Below the pieces are notes generated by a model. The model was not told the origin of the DNA, did no database searches, and worked only from the letters and a program-made list of their open reading frames with translations. The position numbers and the translations under genes were made by a program. This document shows, piece by piece, positions 43,860 to 52,665 of a stretch of 64,000 nucleotides of DNA; the first letter of the stretch is position 1; each line of letters starts with the position of its first letter. The stretch comes from Gemmatimonadota bacterium (lineage in GTDB: Bacteria; Gemmatimonadota; Gemmatimonadetes; Longimicrobiales; Gaopeijiaceae): assembly GCA_022571515.1 (NCBI GenBank), contig JACZXQ010000013.1:54137-118136 (forward strand), given 5' to 3'.

Positions 43860-46688
43860 ATGCGACGCAAGCTCTGTTCGAGCACACTCGGTGCGCTGGT
43901 TCTTCTCACCATCTTCTCGGTCCCGGCCGTAGCCCAGACCGGGACGCTCACGGGTACCATCAGGGACGCCGAGAGTTCGGCTCCGCTGGCGGGAGTCAGT
44001 GTCGAACTGCTAGGTGGAGGCGGAGGGGCTCTCAGCAATCCATCGGGCCAATTCAGTCTCAGCGTGCCGGCGGGCGCGCACACGGTCATCGTTTCGAATC
44101 TCGGCTATCGGGAATCCTCGTATGACGTTCGGGTGACGGCCGGGGCCACGACGACGCTCGACATCGAGCTGATACGCAATGTGTTCCTCCTGGATCCTAT
44201 TACCGTCACTGCGGGAAGACGGCCACAGAAGGCGACGGAGTCCACCAATACGACGATTACGATCGGTGAGATCGAGATTGCCGAACGTCCGACCGCCACC
44301 CCCGTCGACCATCTTCGCTCGGTGCCGGGCGTCGACATCATCACCCACGGGGTGCAGGCCACCAATGTGGTCATTCGCGGCTTCAACAACATCTTCTCGG
44401 GCGCCCTCCACGCCCTCACGGACTATCGCCTCGCAGGGGTGCCGTCCCTGCGGGTGAACCTGCTCCACTTCGTTCCCTCGACCAACGAGGACCTCGAGCG
44501 GATCGAGGTGGTGCTGGGCGCCGGGGCTGCGCTGTACGGGCCGAACACGTCCAACGGCGTGCTCCACATGCTGACCAAGTCCACGCTGAAGGATCCGAAA
44601 ACAACGGTCTATATCGGTGGTGGAGAGCAGTCGGTGTTCCAGACGGGCATCAGGACGTCGCACCTGATCGGCGAAAACTTCGGATTCAAGTTCTCCGGTC
44701 AGTACATGAGGGGAAAGGACTTCGAATTCGGCGATCCGATCGAGGAAAGTTTCCGCGAGCTCGCGAATTCCGATCCGGCCGCGTTCACGGCCGAAGTCAT
44801 GGCGCGCGGCCTTAGCTCCGAGACGGCCGAACTCGCCCTTGGGCGCGTGGGTATCCGCGACTTCGACTTCGAGCGCTTCAGCGGAGACGTTCGGGCGGAC
44901 TGGCGGTTCACCGAGGATGGCACGTTGGTGGTGCAATCAGGCAGGACCAGTGCATCAGGCATCGAGCTCACGGGACTGGGCGCGGGCCAGACCGAGGATT
45001 GGATCTATTCGTATTACCAGGTCCGGCTCAACAAGGGTCGATTTTTCACTCAGACGTATCTCAACACGACCGACTCGGGGAACAGCTTCCTGCTCCGCGA
45101 TGGCGCCCCTTTGATCGACAAGTCGAGACTCTTCGTGGCTCAGATCCAACACGGCTTCGCGACGGATGACGGGCGTTTCGATCTGACCTATGGCTTGGAC
45201 TATTTCCACACCGATCCTCGGACGGAGGGCACCATCAACGGCATCAACGACGCCGATGACACGATCGATGAGGTGGGCGTCTACGCTCAGGCGGAAGTGG
45301 GCGTAGCCGATAAGTTGAAACTGATTCTGGCCGGCAGGATGGACAGGCACAGCGAGTTGGACGACGACGTCTTTTCGCCCCGGGTCGCACTCGTGTTCAC
45401 CCCAAAGGAGAACCAGAGCTTCCGGGCCAGCTTCAACCGGTCTTTCTCGACGCCCACGACGCTGAACTTCTTCCTGGACATTTCGGCGGGGCGCTTCCCC
45501 GATCCCGCCCTGGCGGCCTTGGGATACCGGCTACGAGCGCAAGGGCCAAACAACGGGTTCAGCTTCCAGAATGCGGACGGATCGCTGGTAGGCATGCGTT
45601 CGCCCTTCAATCCGGGCGGCGCGGGGCAGCTGTTGCCGGCCTCTACCCCTGTGCTCTGGCAGTTGGCGATGGGAGTGCTCGCGGCCCAGGCGCCACCCTC
45701 GTTGCAGCCTCTTCTGCCGCTCCTGGCCTCGCTGACACCGGGCAACTCGGACATTGGGATCATGCTGTTGAACTTGAACGACCCGACCAACCCGACGCCA
45801 TTGGCCCCTGGCGCTATCCCGGATATCGGCAAGTTGAAGGAGAGCACCTCGACGACCGTGGAGTTCGGTTACCAGGGCGTGCTCGACAATAAGTTGTTGA
45901 TCGCGGCGGATGTTTGGTACTCCGAGCGGAAAGACTTCATCTCGCCGCTCATGCTCGTCACGCCCCTGCTTCTGTTGAATGGGCAGGACATCGCAGCGTT
46001 CATCGGACCGTTCGTCGTACCGGCTCTCCTCGCCCAAGGCCTGGACTTGGCCACGGCCATGGCGACGGTGGGACAGATTGCCACCGTGATGGCTACGGTT
46101 CCCCTCGCGACGGTGTCGTCGCCGGGCGTGGATGCGTCGGGTGCCGACCTGCTCGTGACGTATGTCAACGCCGGCACCGTAGACATGTACGGCGCCGATC
46201 TCGCGATCAAGTGGTTCGTGGACGATCGGTGGACCATCGGGGCGAGCGCCTCGTGGGTCAGCGACGATTTCTTCGCGGATGAGGCATTCGGCACCCAGCA
46301 CGGAATCGACGTGGAGGTTGAGGACGGTATCGCCCCCATCGCCCTGAACGCGCCTGAGTTCAAGGGGAGCGCCTCGCTCGGTTACCGTAATGTCCGCACC
46401 GGATTCAACGCCGAGGCCCGCCTGCGCTTCCAGTCGGGCTTCCCGGCCATTTCCGCGGGCTTTGTGGGCACGGCGTGCCTTACGGGCGGGCAGGGGGGCA
46501 CGGGGGAAGAAGCCTGCGTGGATGCCTACACGCTCATGGACTTGACGTTTGGGTACAAGTTCCCTCGCAGCAACGCCACGCTCCAGCTCACCGTCAGCAA
46601 CCTGTTCGACACGGGCTACCGGAGCTTCGTCGGCGTTCCGGAAATCGGGCGCCTGCTCATGGTGCGCGTCAAGTACGACATTTTCTAG
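43860..46688 (+). CDS. TonB-dependent receptor with N-terminal carboxypeptidase-regulatory-like domain
   Basis: 942 residues from the ATG at 43860 (AAAGG upstream). Signal peptide MRRKLCSSTLGALVLLTIFS ending VAQ. A beta-sandwich domain follows (about 27-110, TGTLTGTIRDAESSAPLAGV), of the CarboxypepD_reg type typical of Bacteroidota and Gemmatimonadota receptors. The plug domain is next (VDHLRSVPGVDIITHGVQAT, VVIRGFNN, IEVVLGAGAALYGPNTSNGV), then a long 22-strand barrel ending in YDIF with the terminal Phe needed for BAM-dependent assembly. Barrel loops near 620-680 are rich in Pro/Leu. The substrate is unknown; the gene stands alone upstream of argR. Confidence 0.9.
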   Translation: MRRKLCSSTLGALVLLTIFSVPAVAQTGTLTGTIRDAESSAPLAGVSVELLGGGGGALSNPSGQFSLSVPAGAHTVIVSNLGYRESSYDVRVTAGATTTLDIELIRNVFLLDPITVTAGRRPQKATESTNTTITIGEIEIAERPTATPVDHLRSVPGVDIITHGVQATNVVIRGFNNIFSGALHALTDYRLAGVPSLRVNLLHFVPSTNEDLERIEVVLGAGAALYGPNTSNGVLHMLTKSTLKDPKTTVYIGGGEQSVFQTGIRTSHLIGENFGFKFSGQYMRGKDFEFGDPIEESFRELANSDPAAFTAEVMARGLSSETAELALGRVGIRDFDFERFSGDVRADWRFTEDGTLVVQSGRTSASGIELTGLGAGQTEDWIYSYYQVRLNKGRFFTQTYLNTTDSGNSFLLRDGAPLIDKSRLFVAQIQHGFATDDGRFDLTYGLDYFHTDPRTEGTINGINDADDTIDEVGVYAQAEVGVADKLKLILAGRMDRHSELDDDVFSPRVALVFTPKENQSFRASFNRSFSTPTTLNFFLDISAGRFPDPALAALGYRLRAQGPNNGFSFQNADGSLVGMRSPFNPGGAGQLLPASTPVLWQLAMGVLAAQAPPSLQPLLPLLASLTPGNSDIGIMLLNLNDPTNPTPLAPGAIPDIGKLKESTSTTVEFGYQGVLDNKLLIAADVWYSERKDFISPLMLVTPLLLLNGQDIAAFIGPFVVPALLAQGLDLATAMATVGQIATVMATVPLATVSSPGVDASGADLLVTYVNAGTVDMYGADLAIKWFVDDRWTIGASASWVSDDFFADEAFGTQHGIDVEVEDGIAPIALNAPEFKGSASLGYRNVRTGFNAEARLRFQSGFPAISAGFVGTACLTGGQGGTGEEACVDAYTLMDLTFGYKFPRSNATLQLTVSNLFDTGYRSFVGVPEIGRLLMVRVKYDIF

Positions 46689-46741
46689 GACTTGCCGCGG
46701 TCGGCTCATCGGCCGCGAATCGGAGATTCATGACGCTGAGT

Positions 46742-46770
46742 CGGGGCTCGGGAACTCTTCCCGGGCCCCG
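46742..46770 (+). terminator. Strong hairpin downstream of the TonB receptor
   Basis: CGGGGC-T-CGGGAA (46742-46754), loop CTC, TTCCCG-G-GCCCCG (46758-46770): twelve base pairs with one mismatch, 53 bases after the receptor stop. No T tract follows, so it may act with Rho or protect the 3' end. Confidence 0.5.
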
Positions 46771-46801
46771 CTCGTATGGCGGCCCGCCCGCGCGCTCGCA
46801 A

Positions 46802-46936
46802 GGTTTCGGGATCCGTGGAGCGCCGACACTGATTGTGTTCAGGAACGGAAGGGAGTCATGTCGTAGCGTGGGCTCCGACTCGACCTCGCTCAGGGAATTG
46901 GCAGACGATGCCGTGGAAGGCGGGACTGGTGAGTAA
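46802..46936 (+). pseudogene. Thioredoxin C-terminal fragment
   Basis: The frame reads GFGIRGAPTLIVFRNGRE, then SVGSDSTSLRELADDAV before a TAA that overlaps the argR start. This matches the C-terminal half of thioredoxins (YGVRGIPTLILFKNGRE...VGAxxKxxLxxxI), including the cis-Pro loop. The CGPC half is missing upstream, and no start or ribosome binding site is seen. I read it as a decayed gene rather than a product. Confidence 0.6.
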
Positions 46937-47384
46937 GCAAACAAGACAAGTGACGATCCTCGAGCTCATCAAAGAACATCGCGTCGGCAGTCAAGAGGCC
47001 CTCCGTAAGCGTTTGCAGCATCACGGGATCAATGTGACGCAGGCGACTCTGTCTCGAGACATACGGGAGCTCCGTGTCGTAAAGGTGCAGGATGCGGAGG
47101 GCACCCCCCGGTATCGGAAGCGGGAAGAGTGGGAGAACGCGCCGCCACTCCCAACGCTGCTTCCGCTGCTGTTCCTGTCTGCGGAGGGCACGGGTAACCT
47201 GCTCGTGGTGCGCACGACCTATGGGGGAGCTAAGGCAGTCGCGATCGCGATGGACAGTGAGGAGTGGCCGGAGGTGCTGGGTACCATCGCCGGCGATGAC
47301 ACGATCCTGTTGATTCTGAAGAATGACGGCGACTTGCCCGTGGTGGAGTGTCGGCTGTCCGAGCTCGCGGGAAATCCGTGCTGA
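46929..47384 (+). CDS. argR: Arginine repressor
   Basis: Arginine-sensing hexameric regulator of arginine metabolism. The GTG at 46929 (GGAAGG upstream) gives 151 residues, the usual size. The N-terminal winged helix (about 8-70) contains RVGSQEALRKRLQHHGINVTQATLSRDIRELRVVKV, shown here only by its key segment HGINVTQATLSRDIREL. The C-terminal oligomerisation/arginine-binding domain has GNLLVVRTTYGGAKAVAIAMD and GTIAGDDTILLI. No arginine biosynthesis gene is adjacent. TGAAT/ATTCA half-site-like sequences occur downstream at 47475-47523. Confidence 0.92.
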   Translation: MSKQTRQVTILELIKEHRVGSQEALRKRLQHHGINVTQATLSRDIRELRVVKVQDAEGTPRYRKREEWENAPPLPTLLPLLFLSAEGTGNLLVVRTTYGGAKAVAIAMDSEEWPEVLGTIAGDDTILLILKNDGDLPVVECRLSELAGNPC

Positions 47385-47451
47385 AGCGCAGGCCCTCGTC
47401 AGCCCCGAAATAGGCACTCGGAGGTGGGTTATTGTGCTGTGTTGACGCGGG

Positions 47452-47480
47452 TTGACAAGGGGTTGGGTTTATCGTATTCA
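47452..47480 (+). promoter_or_regulatory. Sigma-70-type promoter
   Basis: TTGACA (47452-47457), 17-base spacer, TATTCA (47475-47480). It lies in an AT-rich patch in otherwise GC-rich DNA, 68 bases after argR. The expected transcript start is near 47487. No good coding frame follows before the terminator at 47586-47627. Confidence 0.6.
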
Positions 47481-47498
47481 TTTCTATAGACATACAAT

Positions 47499-47523
47499 AA
47501 ATATTCGGTTTGACTGAATATTT
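47499..47523. promoter_or_regulatory. AT-rich inverted repeat, possible operator
   Basis: AAATATTC (47499-47506), nine-base spacer, GAATATTT (47516-47523). It lies just downstream of the likely start of the small transcript, a typical repressor position. The half sites contain ATTC/GAAT like ARG boxes, and the neighbours are argR and a metal-uptake locus, so ArgR or a Fur/Zur-type regulator are both possible binders. Confidence 0.4.
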
Positions 47524-47585
47524 TGGGTTTAGTGTCGGGACCGGGAGTGGGAGTCAAGACGGCTCGTCCGTCACCAGCGCTTTGG

Positions 47586-47627
47586 CGGGAAGTGGCTGGT
47601 TCCTGCTTCCGTCCCGCGCTTTTTTTT
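47586..47627 (+). terminator. Intrinsic terminator
   Basis: GCGGGA and AAG (from 47586) pair with CTT and TCCCGC (to 47617) with a three-base bulge and a loop of about 13 bases, followed two bases later by eight T (47620-47627). This is the clearest Rho-independent terminator on the plus strand of the window. Confidence 0.75.
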
Positions 47628-47720
47628 GTGCCGCAATCTCGCCTGATTCCCACCTTGCGTTCGGGTGCGGTTGGGCAATGCCGATGCGCTCGCCGGTCGA
47701 TTCGACTTGAAGGGTCCCGA

Positions 47721-47749
47721 TTGACACGATTCCTGTGTCGCTCTAGCCT
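47721..47749 (+). promoter_or_regulatory. Promoter of the metal-uptake locus, probably leaderless transcript
   Basis: TTGACA (47721-47726), 17-base spacer, TAGCCT (47744-47749). The -35 is perfect, the -10 weak. The predicted transcript start coincides with the ATG at 47756, and no Shine-Dalgarno sequence precedes that ATG, so translation may be leaderless. Confidence 0.5.
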
Positions 47750-47755
47750 TCGGGC

Positions 47756-48088
47756 ATGATGCGACGGACGAATGGCCCGAAGAAGGGCCTCGCGCTCTTT
47801 ACGACCGGCCTTTTCGTAGCACTCGGCGGAGCTGTGCCGATGCTGGAGGCCGGTGTCTTGAGCGACGACATCGTGTTCGAGGCAGAGCACGACTCCGAAT
47901 GCTATTTCCCCGACCACGATCACTCCATCTGTGTACAGCATGCACAGCAACGGTGGCTGAAGACCTCTTTCACGCCACCGGATCCCCCACCGGCCCCTGC
48001 ACTGGTGGCCTGCGCGACATCGCTCATCCTTCCCGAGTTTTGCCGCCGGCACGTCCATCGGGATTCGAGAGCGCCACCGCTCGCTTGA
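47756..48088 (+). CDS. Small secreted His/Asp/Cys protein at head of metal-uptake locus
   Basis: 110 residues. A signal-like helix (GLALFTTGLFVALGGAVP) is followed by a short mature part with AEHDSECYFPDHDHSICVQH, a cluster of His, Asp and Cys suited to binding a transition metal, then a Pro-rich stretch. It resembles small DUF2946-like periplasmic proteins found beside metal transporters, without a firm match. Position at the head of a zinc-type ABC locus supports a periplasmic metal-handling role; this is inference from context and composition. Confidence 0.6.
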   Translation: MMRRTNGPKKGLALFTTGLFVALGGAVPMLEAGVLSDDIVFEAEHDSECYFPDHDHSICVQHAQQRWLKTSFTPPDPPPAPALVACATSLILPEFCRRHVHRDSRAPPLA

Positions 48089-48193
48089 GCAACCACCACA
48101 AAGAAGGCTGTCGCACCCGGTGGCGATCCCTCGAGGTCGGCCGGGTACATCCTGACTAGGCGCAATCTACGCACAGATGCGTGGAGGCTCGGC

Positions 48194-49576
48194 ATGAGAT
48201 CTCACGACACACCGCACATACTGCCACGGCCCTTCATCGGTGGCGGGTCGCCCGCGACGATGCGAAGATCCGTGATGAGCGTCTTCATCGTGGCACTGCT
48301 CGCCCTCGGTGCGAATCCGGGAGCCGCCCAGGTGGGCTCCGAGACGCGGGTCGACTCACTAAGGGCCGAAGTCACGGCGCTCAAGGCACAGTTGGACTCG
48401 GTATTCCAGTTGTTGCGGGGTCGGGAGATTTCGCCGGAGCAGGCCCGGGGCGATGCCCTGGAGCGCCTTCGTGCGGCGGCCCGTGCCGCGGCCCCAACGG
48501 ACCCCGTTTCTCCACCCGAAGAGGCACGGTTCGTAGGCCGCCAGCGCTCACTTCAGTTGCTCAACCCGGAGATCAGCATGACCGGCGAGCTCCTCGCCAA
48601 CATCTCCAACCAGAGCGAGTCCACAGACAACTTCATTCCACGCGAGTTCGAGCTCACCGTGCAGTCGGCGCTGGATCCGTATGCGCTCGCGAAGCTCTTC
48701 ATCATCTTTCACCAAAATGGGGGTGACCTGGAGGTCTTTCCCGTCGCGGGGGGGGAGGAGAAAGGCGATGAAGAGCCTTTTGTCGAGGTCGAGGAGGGCT
48801 ATATCGAATGGCGCCACCTTCCCGGCGGGTTCAGCCTGAAGTTCGGAAGATTCTTCCAGCAGTTCAGCCAATTGAACCGGTGGCACCTGCATGCGCTTCC
48901 GTTCCAGTCGCGGTCGCTACCGCAAATGGCGTTCATCGGCGAAGGGACCTTGGGACAGACCGGCGTATCGATGCACTGGCTCCTCCCCGTGCAAGGGTTT
49001 GGTACGTGGGAGGCCACGCTCGAGGTGACTCGGAGCAGCAACGAGGCGCTCTTTGGTGAGTCTAAGCGACTTAGCTACCTGGGCCATGTGAACGCTTTCT
49101 GGCAACTCACTGAGGCCACCGACTTTGAGCTTGGCTTCAGCGGAGTCTTCGGGGACCGCGTCGAGAACGACCAGCGGTATGCTCAGCGGCTCTTCGGAAT
49201 CGAGACTGCGTTCAACTGGATTCCGCCGGGGCGTGCACGGTACCGGGGCCTTAGGCTGAGGGCCGGAGCGATGGTGCTCGACCCGGAGCGCCGTGGGGAC
49301 GATCTGAACCCCGATGCGGCGAAGGGTGCTTGGACCATGGGCGAGCTGAAGGTGGCGCGGCAGTGGCTCTTGGGCGCGCGCTTCGACTGGGTGCAAGACC
49401 CCGCTGACACGTCACGATCGGCGTGGTTGTTTTCGCCGACGCTCACGTTCTGGGAGAGTGAGTTCGTTCGCCTTCGGGCTGAGTACGACTTCTTGCACAA
49501 CCCCGAGGAGACTCGGAAGCAGTTTACGATCCGTGTGACGTTCGCCATGGGCCCACATCGTCACGAGGCCTACTGA
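48194..49576 (+). CDS. Outer-membrane porin-like protein of the metal-uptake locus
   Basis: 460 residues from the ATG at 48194, which has GGAGG six bases upstream; an inner ATG at 48260 would give a more normal signal peptide (RRSVMSVFIVALLALGANPG). After cleavage comes a short coiled coil (RVDSLRAEVTALKAQLDSVF), as in trimeric porins of the OprP/OmpM type, then a barrel with amphipathic strands. The protein ends GPHRHEAY with two His near the terminus. Position between the His-rich small protein and the ZnuA-like gene suggests an outer-membrane channel for a metal or metal chelate. Confidence 0.75.
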   Translation: MRSHDTPHILPRPFIGGGSPATMRRSVMSVFIVALLALGANPGAAQVGSETRVDSLRAEVTALKAQLDSVFQLLRGREISPEQARGDALERLRAAARAAAPTDPVSPPEEARFVGRQRSLQLLNPEISMTGELLANISNQSESTDNFIPREFELTVQSALDPYALAKLFIIFHQNGGDLEVFPVAGGEEKGDEEPFVEVEEGYIEWRHLPGGFSLKFGRFFQQFSQLNRWHLHALPFQSRSLPQMAFIGEGTLGQTGVSMHWLLPVQGFGTWEATLEVTRSSNEALFGESKRLSYLGHVNAFWQLTEATDFELGFSGVFGDRVENDQRYAQRLFGIETAFNWIPPGRARYRGLRLRAGAMVLDPERRGDDLNPDAAKGAWTMGELKVARQWLLGARFDWVQDPADTSRSAWLFSPTLTFWESEFVRLRAEYDFLHNPEETRKQFTIRVTFAMGPHRHEAY

Positions 49577-49603
49577 TGGCGTCGGGACTGAGGAGTGAAG
49601 GAA

Positions 49604-50659
49604 ATGATTAAACTACTGGCTTTGCTCATTTCAGTCGGGCTCACGTCCCCGGCCACATCCGGCGATGTCGGGCCGAAACGAGTTCGCGCTCCGGTCCGAG
49701 TCGTGACGACCTTGAGCGTATACGCAGACATCACGAGGGCCCTAGGTGGATCCGAGGTGGAGGTCAGCTCCATTGCGGCACCTAACGAGGATGCTCACTT
49801 CGTGCGACCGAAGCCGAGCTTCGCGCTCTCGATCAGGCGGGCGGACCTGTTCATCACCACCGGCTTGGATCTGGAACTCTGGGTTCCGACTCTACTCGAT
49901 CGGGCGGGGAACGGTGACGTTGCCGAGGGCGGCAATGGGTATGTCACGGCTCACACGGGTATCCGGCTGCTGGATATTCCGGTCTCGGCCGACCGCAGCG
50001 CCGGCGACGTCCATATTTTTGGAAACCCACACTTCACCAGCGATCCCCTCAGGGCGCTTCAGGTAGCGCGTAACATCACGGTCGGACTCAAGCGAGTGGC
50101 GCCGGACCGATCGGAGATCTGGGATCAGGGGCTCGCGGACTTCACGCGTCGGATCCACGAGCGGCTGTTCGGTGCCGATCTCGTTGGGCTGTTAGGCGGT
50201 GATGAGCTGGCGAACCTGGCGCTCGCCGGTGGGCTGATCTCGTTTCTCCAGGACAACGAATTCGAAGGCGCGCCTCTCATCTCGCGGTTGGGTGGCTGGC
50301 TGAAGGTCGCGGAGGGCTTTCGTGGTGACCGCATGATCTGCTACCACAAGAACTGGGTGTACTTCGAGGAACGCTTCGGCGTGACCTGCGCGGATTACGT
50401 CGAAGCCAAGCCCGGAATCCCCCCGACTCCCGGCCACGTTGCCAAACTGATCCGCCGCATGGAGACCGAGGGCCTGAATGTGCTGCTCGCGGCGTCCTAT
50501 TTCGACCCGAGAAAGGTTGAGTCGGTCACGCGCCGAGGTGGCGCTCAAGGAGTGATCGTCCCTCTGTCCCCTGGTGTGCGCCCAGAGGCATTCGACTATT
50601 TCTCGCTGGTGGATTTGTGGGTCGAGTCACTTGCAGCGGCCTTCGCGACCAGTGGATAG
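49604..50659 (+). CDS. Zinc/manganese ABC transporter substrate-binding protein (ZnuA-like)
   Basis: Cluster A-I periplasmic metal-binding protein, 351 residues from the ATG at 49604 (GGAG eight bases upstream). Signal peptide MIKLLALLISVGLTSPATS. The four metal ligands of this family can be placed: His in PNEDAHFVRPKP, His in GNPHFTSDP, His in MICYHKNWVYF and Asp in ASYFDPRKVE. The His-rich loop of true ZnuA is absent, so Mn or Fe cannot be excluded. It is followed 44 bases later by the permease; no ATPase gene is near. Confidence 0.86.
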   Translation: MIKLLALLISVGLTSPATSGDVGPKRVRAPVRVVTTLSVYADITRALGGSEVEVSSIAAPNEDAHFVRPKPSFALSIRRADLFITTGLDLELWVPTLLDRAGNGDVAEGGNGYVTAHTGIRLLDIPVSADRSAGDVHIFGNPHFTSDPLRALQVARNITVGLKRVAPDRSEIWDQGLADFTRRIHERLFGADLVGLLGGDELANLALAGGLISFLQDNEFEGAPLISRLGGWLKVAEGFRGDRMICYHKNWVYFEERFGVTCADYVEAKPGIPPTPGHVAKLIRRMETEGLNVLLAASYFDPRKVESVTRRGGAQGVIVPLSPGVRPEAFDYFSLVDLWVESLAAAFATSG

Positions 50660-50703
50660 TCGAAGCGCCACGAACTGAACAGTCTTGATGGGAGACGCAT
50701 AGC

Positions 50704-51534
50704 GTGAACGACGTCATTCAACTCATGATTCCACCTTTTGTGGCGGTATTGGTGATCCTGTCGATTCACGCCTATCTGGGTCTACACGTGATAGCCCGCG
50801 GGGTGATCTTCGTCGATCTCGCCTTTGCGCAGGTGGCGGCACTCGGTACGACGGTGGGGCTCCTCGTAGGAGTTGAGCATGGCACGCCGCTCTCGCTCGT
50901 CTTCGCGCTTGGATTCACGCTGCTCGGCGCCCTGATCTTCAGCTTCAGCCGGATGGAGCACAGCATCGTCCCACAGGAGGCGATCATCGGGATCACGTAT
51001 GTGGTCGCTTCGGCCGCCGTGATCTTGCTCGCAGGATTCACAGCGGAAGGGGCCGAACACATCCGTGAAACCCTGACCGGGACATTGATCTGGGTGGGGT
51101 GGCCGGAGATCGTGCGGCTGGCTGCGGTCTACGCCGGTTTGGGCGCGTTCTACTACGTGTTCCGCCGACCACTGCTCGCGGTTTCCTTTGAAGGCAAGAC
51201 CGTCGAGAGGGGGCGCAGGTGGGACTTCTTCTTCTACGTCTCGTTCGGCGTGGCCATATCCCTATCCGTCAGCGTGGCGGGTGTGCTGCTCGTGTTCAGC
51301 CTGCTCGTGATCCCGGCGGTGATCGCCTTCCTGTTCACCAATCGCTTTGTCCCGGCGCTCCTGTTGGCCTGGGTCACGGGGACCGTGGCGCTCGTGCTGG
51401 GGTTGGCGGTGTCCTTCACCTTGGACATTGCGACGGGTCCGCTGCTCGTCGTGGCCTACGGCGTCATCCTCGTTGTGGCGTTCGTCGTCCGGGCCGTTTT
51501 GAAGACCGATACGGGGGAGACGGTCAGGCTCTGA
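50704..51534 (+). CDS. Zinc/manganese ABC transporter permease (ZnuB-like, ABC-3 family)
   Basis: 276 residues, about eight membrane helices. Family landmarks: [20 protein letters not shown] near the N-terminus, [19 protein letters not shown] and [17 protein letters not shown]. The cytoplasmic ATPase-coupling loop is present, so it should need a ZnuC-type ATPase, but none is encoded in the operon: the next gene is aroF on the other strand, with an 11-base overlap of the 3' ends. The ATPase must be elsewhere or shared. Confidence 0.88.
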   Translation: MNDVIQLMIPPFVAVLVILSIHAYLGLHVIARGVIFVDLAFAQVAALGTTVGLLVGVEHGTPLSLVFALGFTLLGALIFSFSRMEHSIVPQEAIIGITYVVASAAVILLAGFTAEGAEHIRETLTGTLIWVGWPEIVRLAAVYAGLGAFYYVFRRPLLAVSFEGKTVERGRRWDFFFYVSFGVAISLSVSVAGVLLVFSLLVIPAVIAFLFTNRFVPALLLAWVTGTVALVLGLAVSFTLDIATGPLLVVAYGVILVVAFVVRAVLKTDTGETVRL

Positions 51535-52558
51535 CGCTCCCTTCCGGCATGACCCGGCCGGCCGCTTCCACGAATGGCTTCAAGGTTTCCATCATCTCCG
51601 CGAACTCAGGAATCGTGAGCGACTGGTCGCCGTCCGATACGGCCGTTTCGGGATCCGGATGGACCTCGATCATGAGCCCATCCGCGCCCGCAGCCACGGC
51701 AGCGTAGGAGAGCGGCGCCACCAAATCGCGCCGGCCACCCGCGTGGCTGGGATCGGCGATCACGGGTAGGTGGGTCTCCTTTTTCAGGACCGGGATCGCG
51801 GCCAGGTCGAACGTGTTCCTGGTTGCGGTCTCGAACGTACGGATCCCCCGCTCGCACAGGATCACGTTCATGTTGCCCTGGCTCATCACATATTCGGCCG
51901 CGAGGAGCAGGTCCGTGATCGTCGCTGCCATGCCGCGCTTGAGAAGAACCGGCCGGTGCAGGCGACCCACTTCGGTCAGGAGGGTGAAGTTCTGCATGTT
52001 GCGTGCGCCCACCTGAAGAACGTCGGCGTAGCTCGCGACCAACTCCACCTCGCGCGTGTCCATGACCTCGGTCACGATGGGCAGGCCCGTCTCGGCTCGA
52101 ACCTCCGCGAGCACTTCGAGCCCGGCTCGTCCCATGCCCATGAAGGAATACGGTGACGAACGCGGCTTGAAGGCGCCGCCTCGAAGAGCCCGGGCCCCAG
52201 CGGCGGCGACACCCCTGGCGGTCTGGCTCATCATGTCTTTGCCCTCGACGGAGCAGGGGCCTGCGATCACGATCAGTTCGGGACCACCCACCAAGGTGTC
52301 GCCCAGTTGAATCGTCGTAGACTCCGGTCTGAACAATCGGCTGGCGAGCTTGTACGGGTTCATGACCGGGTGCACGGCTTCAACGCCCGGGATCGACAAA
52401 AGAGGAGCTTCGCGCAGTATGGCCTCATCCCCAATGCATCCGATCACGGTGCGGGTCTCGCCCCGTGAGATGTGTGTGCGGAGTCCCAGCGCCTCCACGC
52501 GCTCACGGATGTGGTCGATTTCCTCATCGGTAACGCCTCGGCGGGTCACGATGATCAT
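51524..52558 (-). CDS. aroF: 3-deoxy-7-phosphoheptulonate synthase (type I-beta)
   Basis: First enzyme of the shikimate pathway, condensing phosphoenolpyruvate and erythrose 4-phosphate. 344 residues. An N-terminal ferredoxin-like regulatory domain (about 1-75, [20 protein letters not shown]) precedes the TIM barrel, as in Thermotoga-type enzymes feedback-regulated by Tyr or Phe. Core motifs: [61 protein letters not shown] and MIEVHPDPE. The ATG has GGGAG seven bases upstream. The 176 bases in front form a complete attenuator with a Tyr/Trp leader peptide, so expression probably responds to charged tRNA-Tyr and tRNA-Trp. Confidence 0.95.
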   Translation of the reverse strand: MIIVTRRGVTDEEIDHIRERVEALGLRTHISRGETRTVIGCIGDEAILREAPLLSIPGVEAVHPVMNPYKLASRLFRPESTTIQLGDTLVGGPELIVIAGPCSVEGKDMMSQTARGVAAAGARALRGGAFKPRSSPYSFMGMGRAGLEVLAEVRAETGLPIVTEVMDTREVELVASYADVLQVGARNMQNFTLLTEVGRLHRPVLLKRGMAATITDLLLAAEYVMSQGNMNVILCERGIRTFETATRNTFDLAAIPVLKKETHLPVIADPSHAGGRRDLVAPLSYAAVAAGADGLMIEVHPDPETAVSDGDQSLTIPEFAEMMETLKPFVEAAGRVMPEGSVRA

Positions 52559-52603
52559 TTGGACACTCCCAATTTCAGGAGCCCGCCTTGGAAGACGGGC
52601 AAT

Positions 52604-52631
52604 AAAAAAGGCCCCCGACCAGTTGGGAGCC
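52604..52631 (-). terminator. Attenuator terminator (segments 3:4) of aroF
   Basis: Reading leftward: GGCTCCC (52631-52625, segment 3), eight-base loop, GGGGGCC (52616-52610, segment 4), then six T (52609-52604). All seven pairs form, one a G-U pair. Segment 3 can instead pair with segment 2 (GGGAGTC, 52680-52674), which itself pairs with segment 1 (GACTCCC, 52691-52685) inside the leader peptide gene. That is the 1:2, 2:3, 3:4 logic of trp-type attenuation. Confidence 0.88.
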
Positions 52632-52665
52632 CTCCGCAGCAGCGATCCGTTCGTCTAGACGGACG

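Larger units (their letters stand above)
47487..47627 (+). ncRNA. Candidate small RNA (promoter-to-terminator unit of about 140 nt)
   Basis: Bounded by the promoter at 47452-47480 and the intrinsic terminator at 47586-47627. Internal structure: an inverted repeat near the 5' end (47499-47523) and a small GACGG / CCGTC hairpin near 47558-47572. The next gene (47756) appears to have its own promoter, so this unit is likely an independent RNA or an attenuated leader rather than a simple 5' UTR. I recognise no known sRNA family. It could alternatively just be an argR terminator region containing a spurious promoter. Confidence 0.45.

Noticed and set aside
45531..46709. 392-codon frame antisense to the TonB receptor
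   Set aside because: It is a shadow of the receptor gene, rich in Arg/Glu/Gly and lacking motifs.
47499..47523. Firm assignment of the inverted repeat as a Zur box
   Set aside because: Arms and spacing do not match a Zur consensus well enough, and ArgR half-site similarity is equally possible, so only a generic operator is claimed.
47510..47759. Two short open frames between argR and the metal-uptake locus
   Set aside because: No ribosome binding site, no family resemblance, and both cross a strong terminator with eight T.
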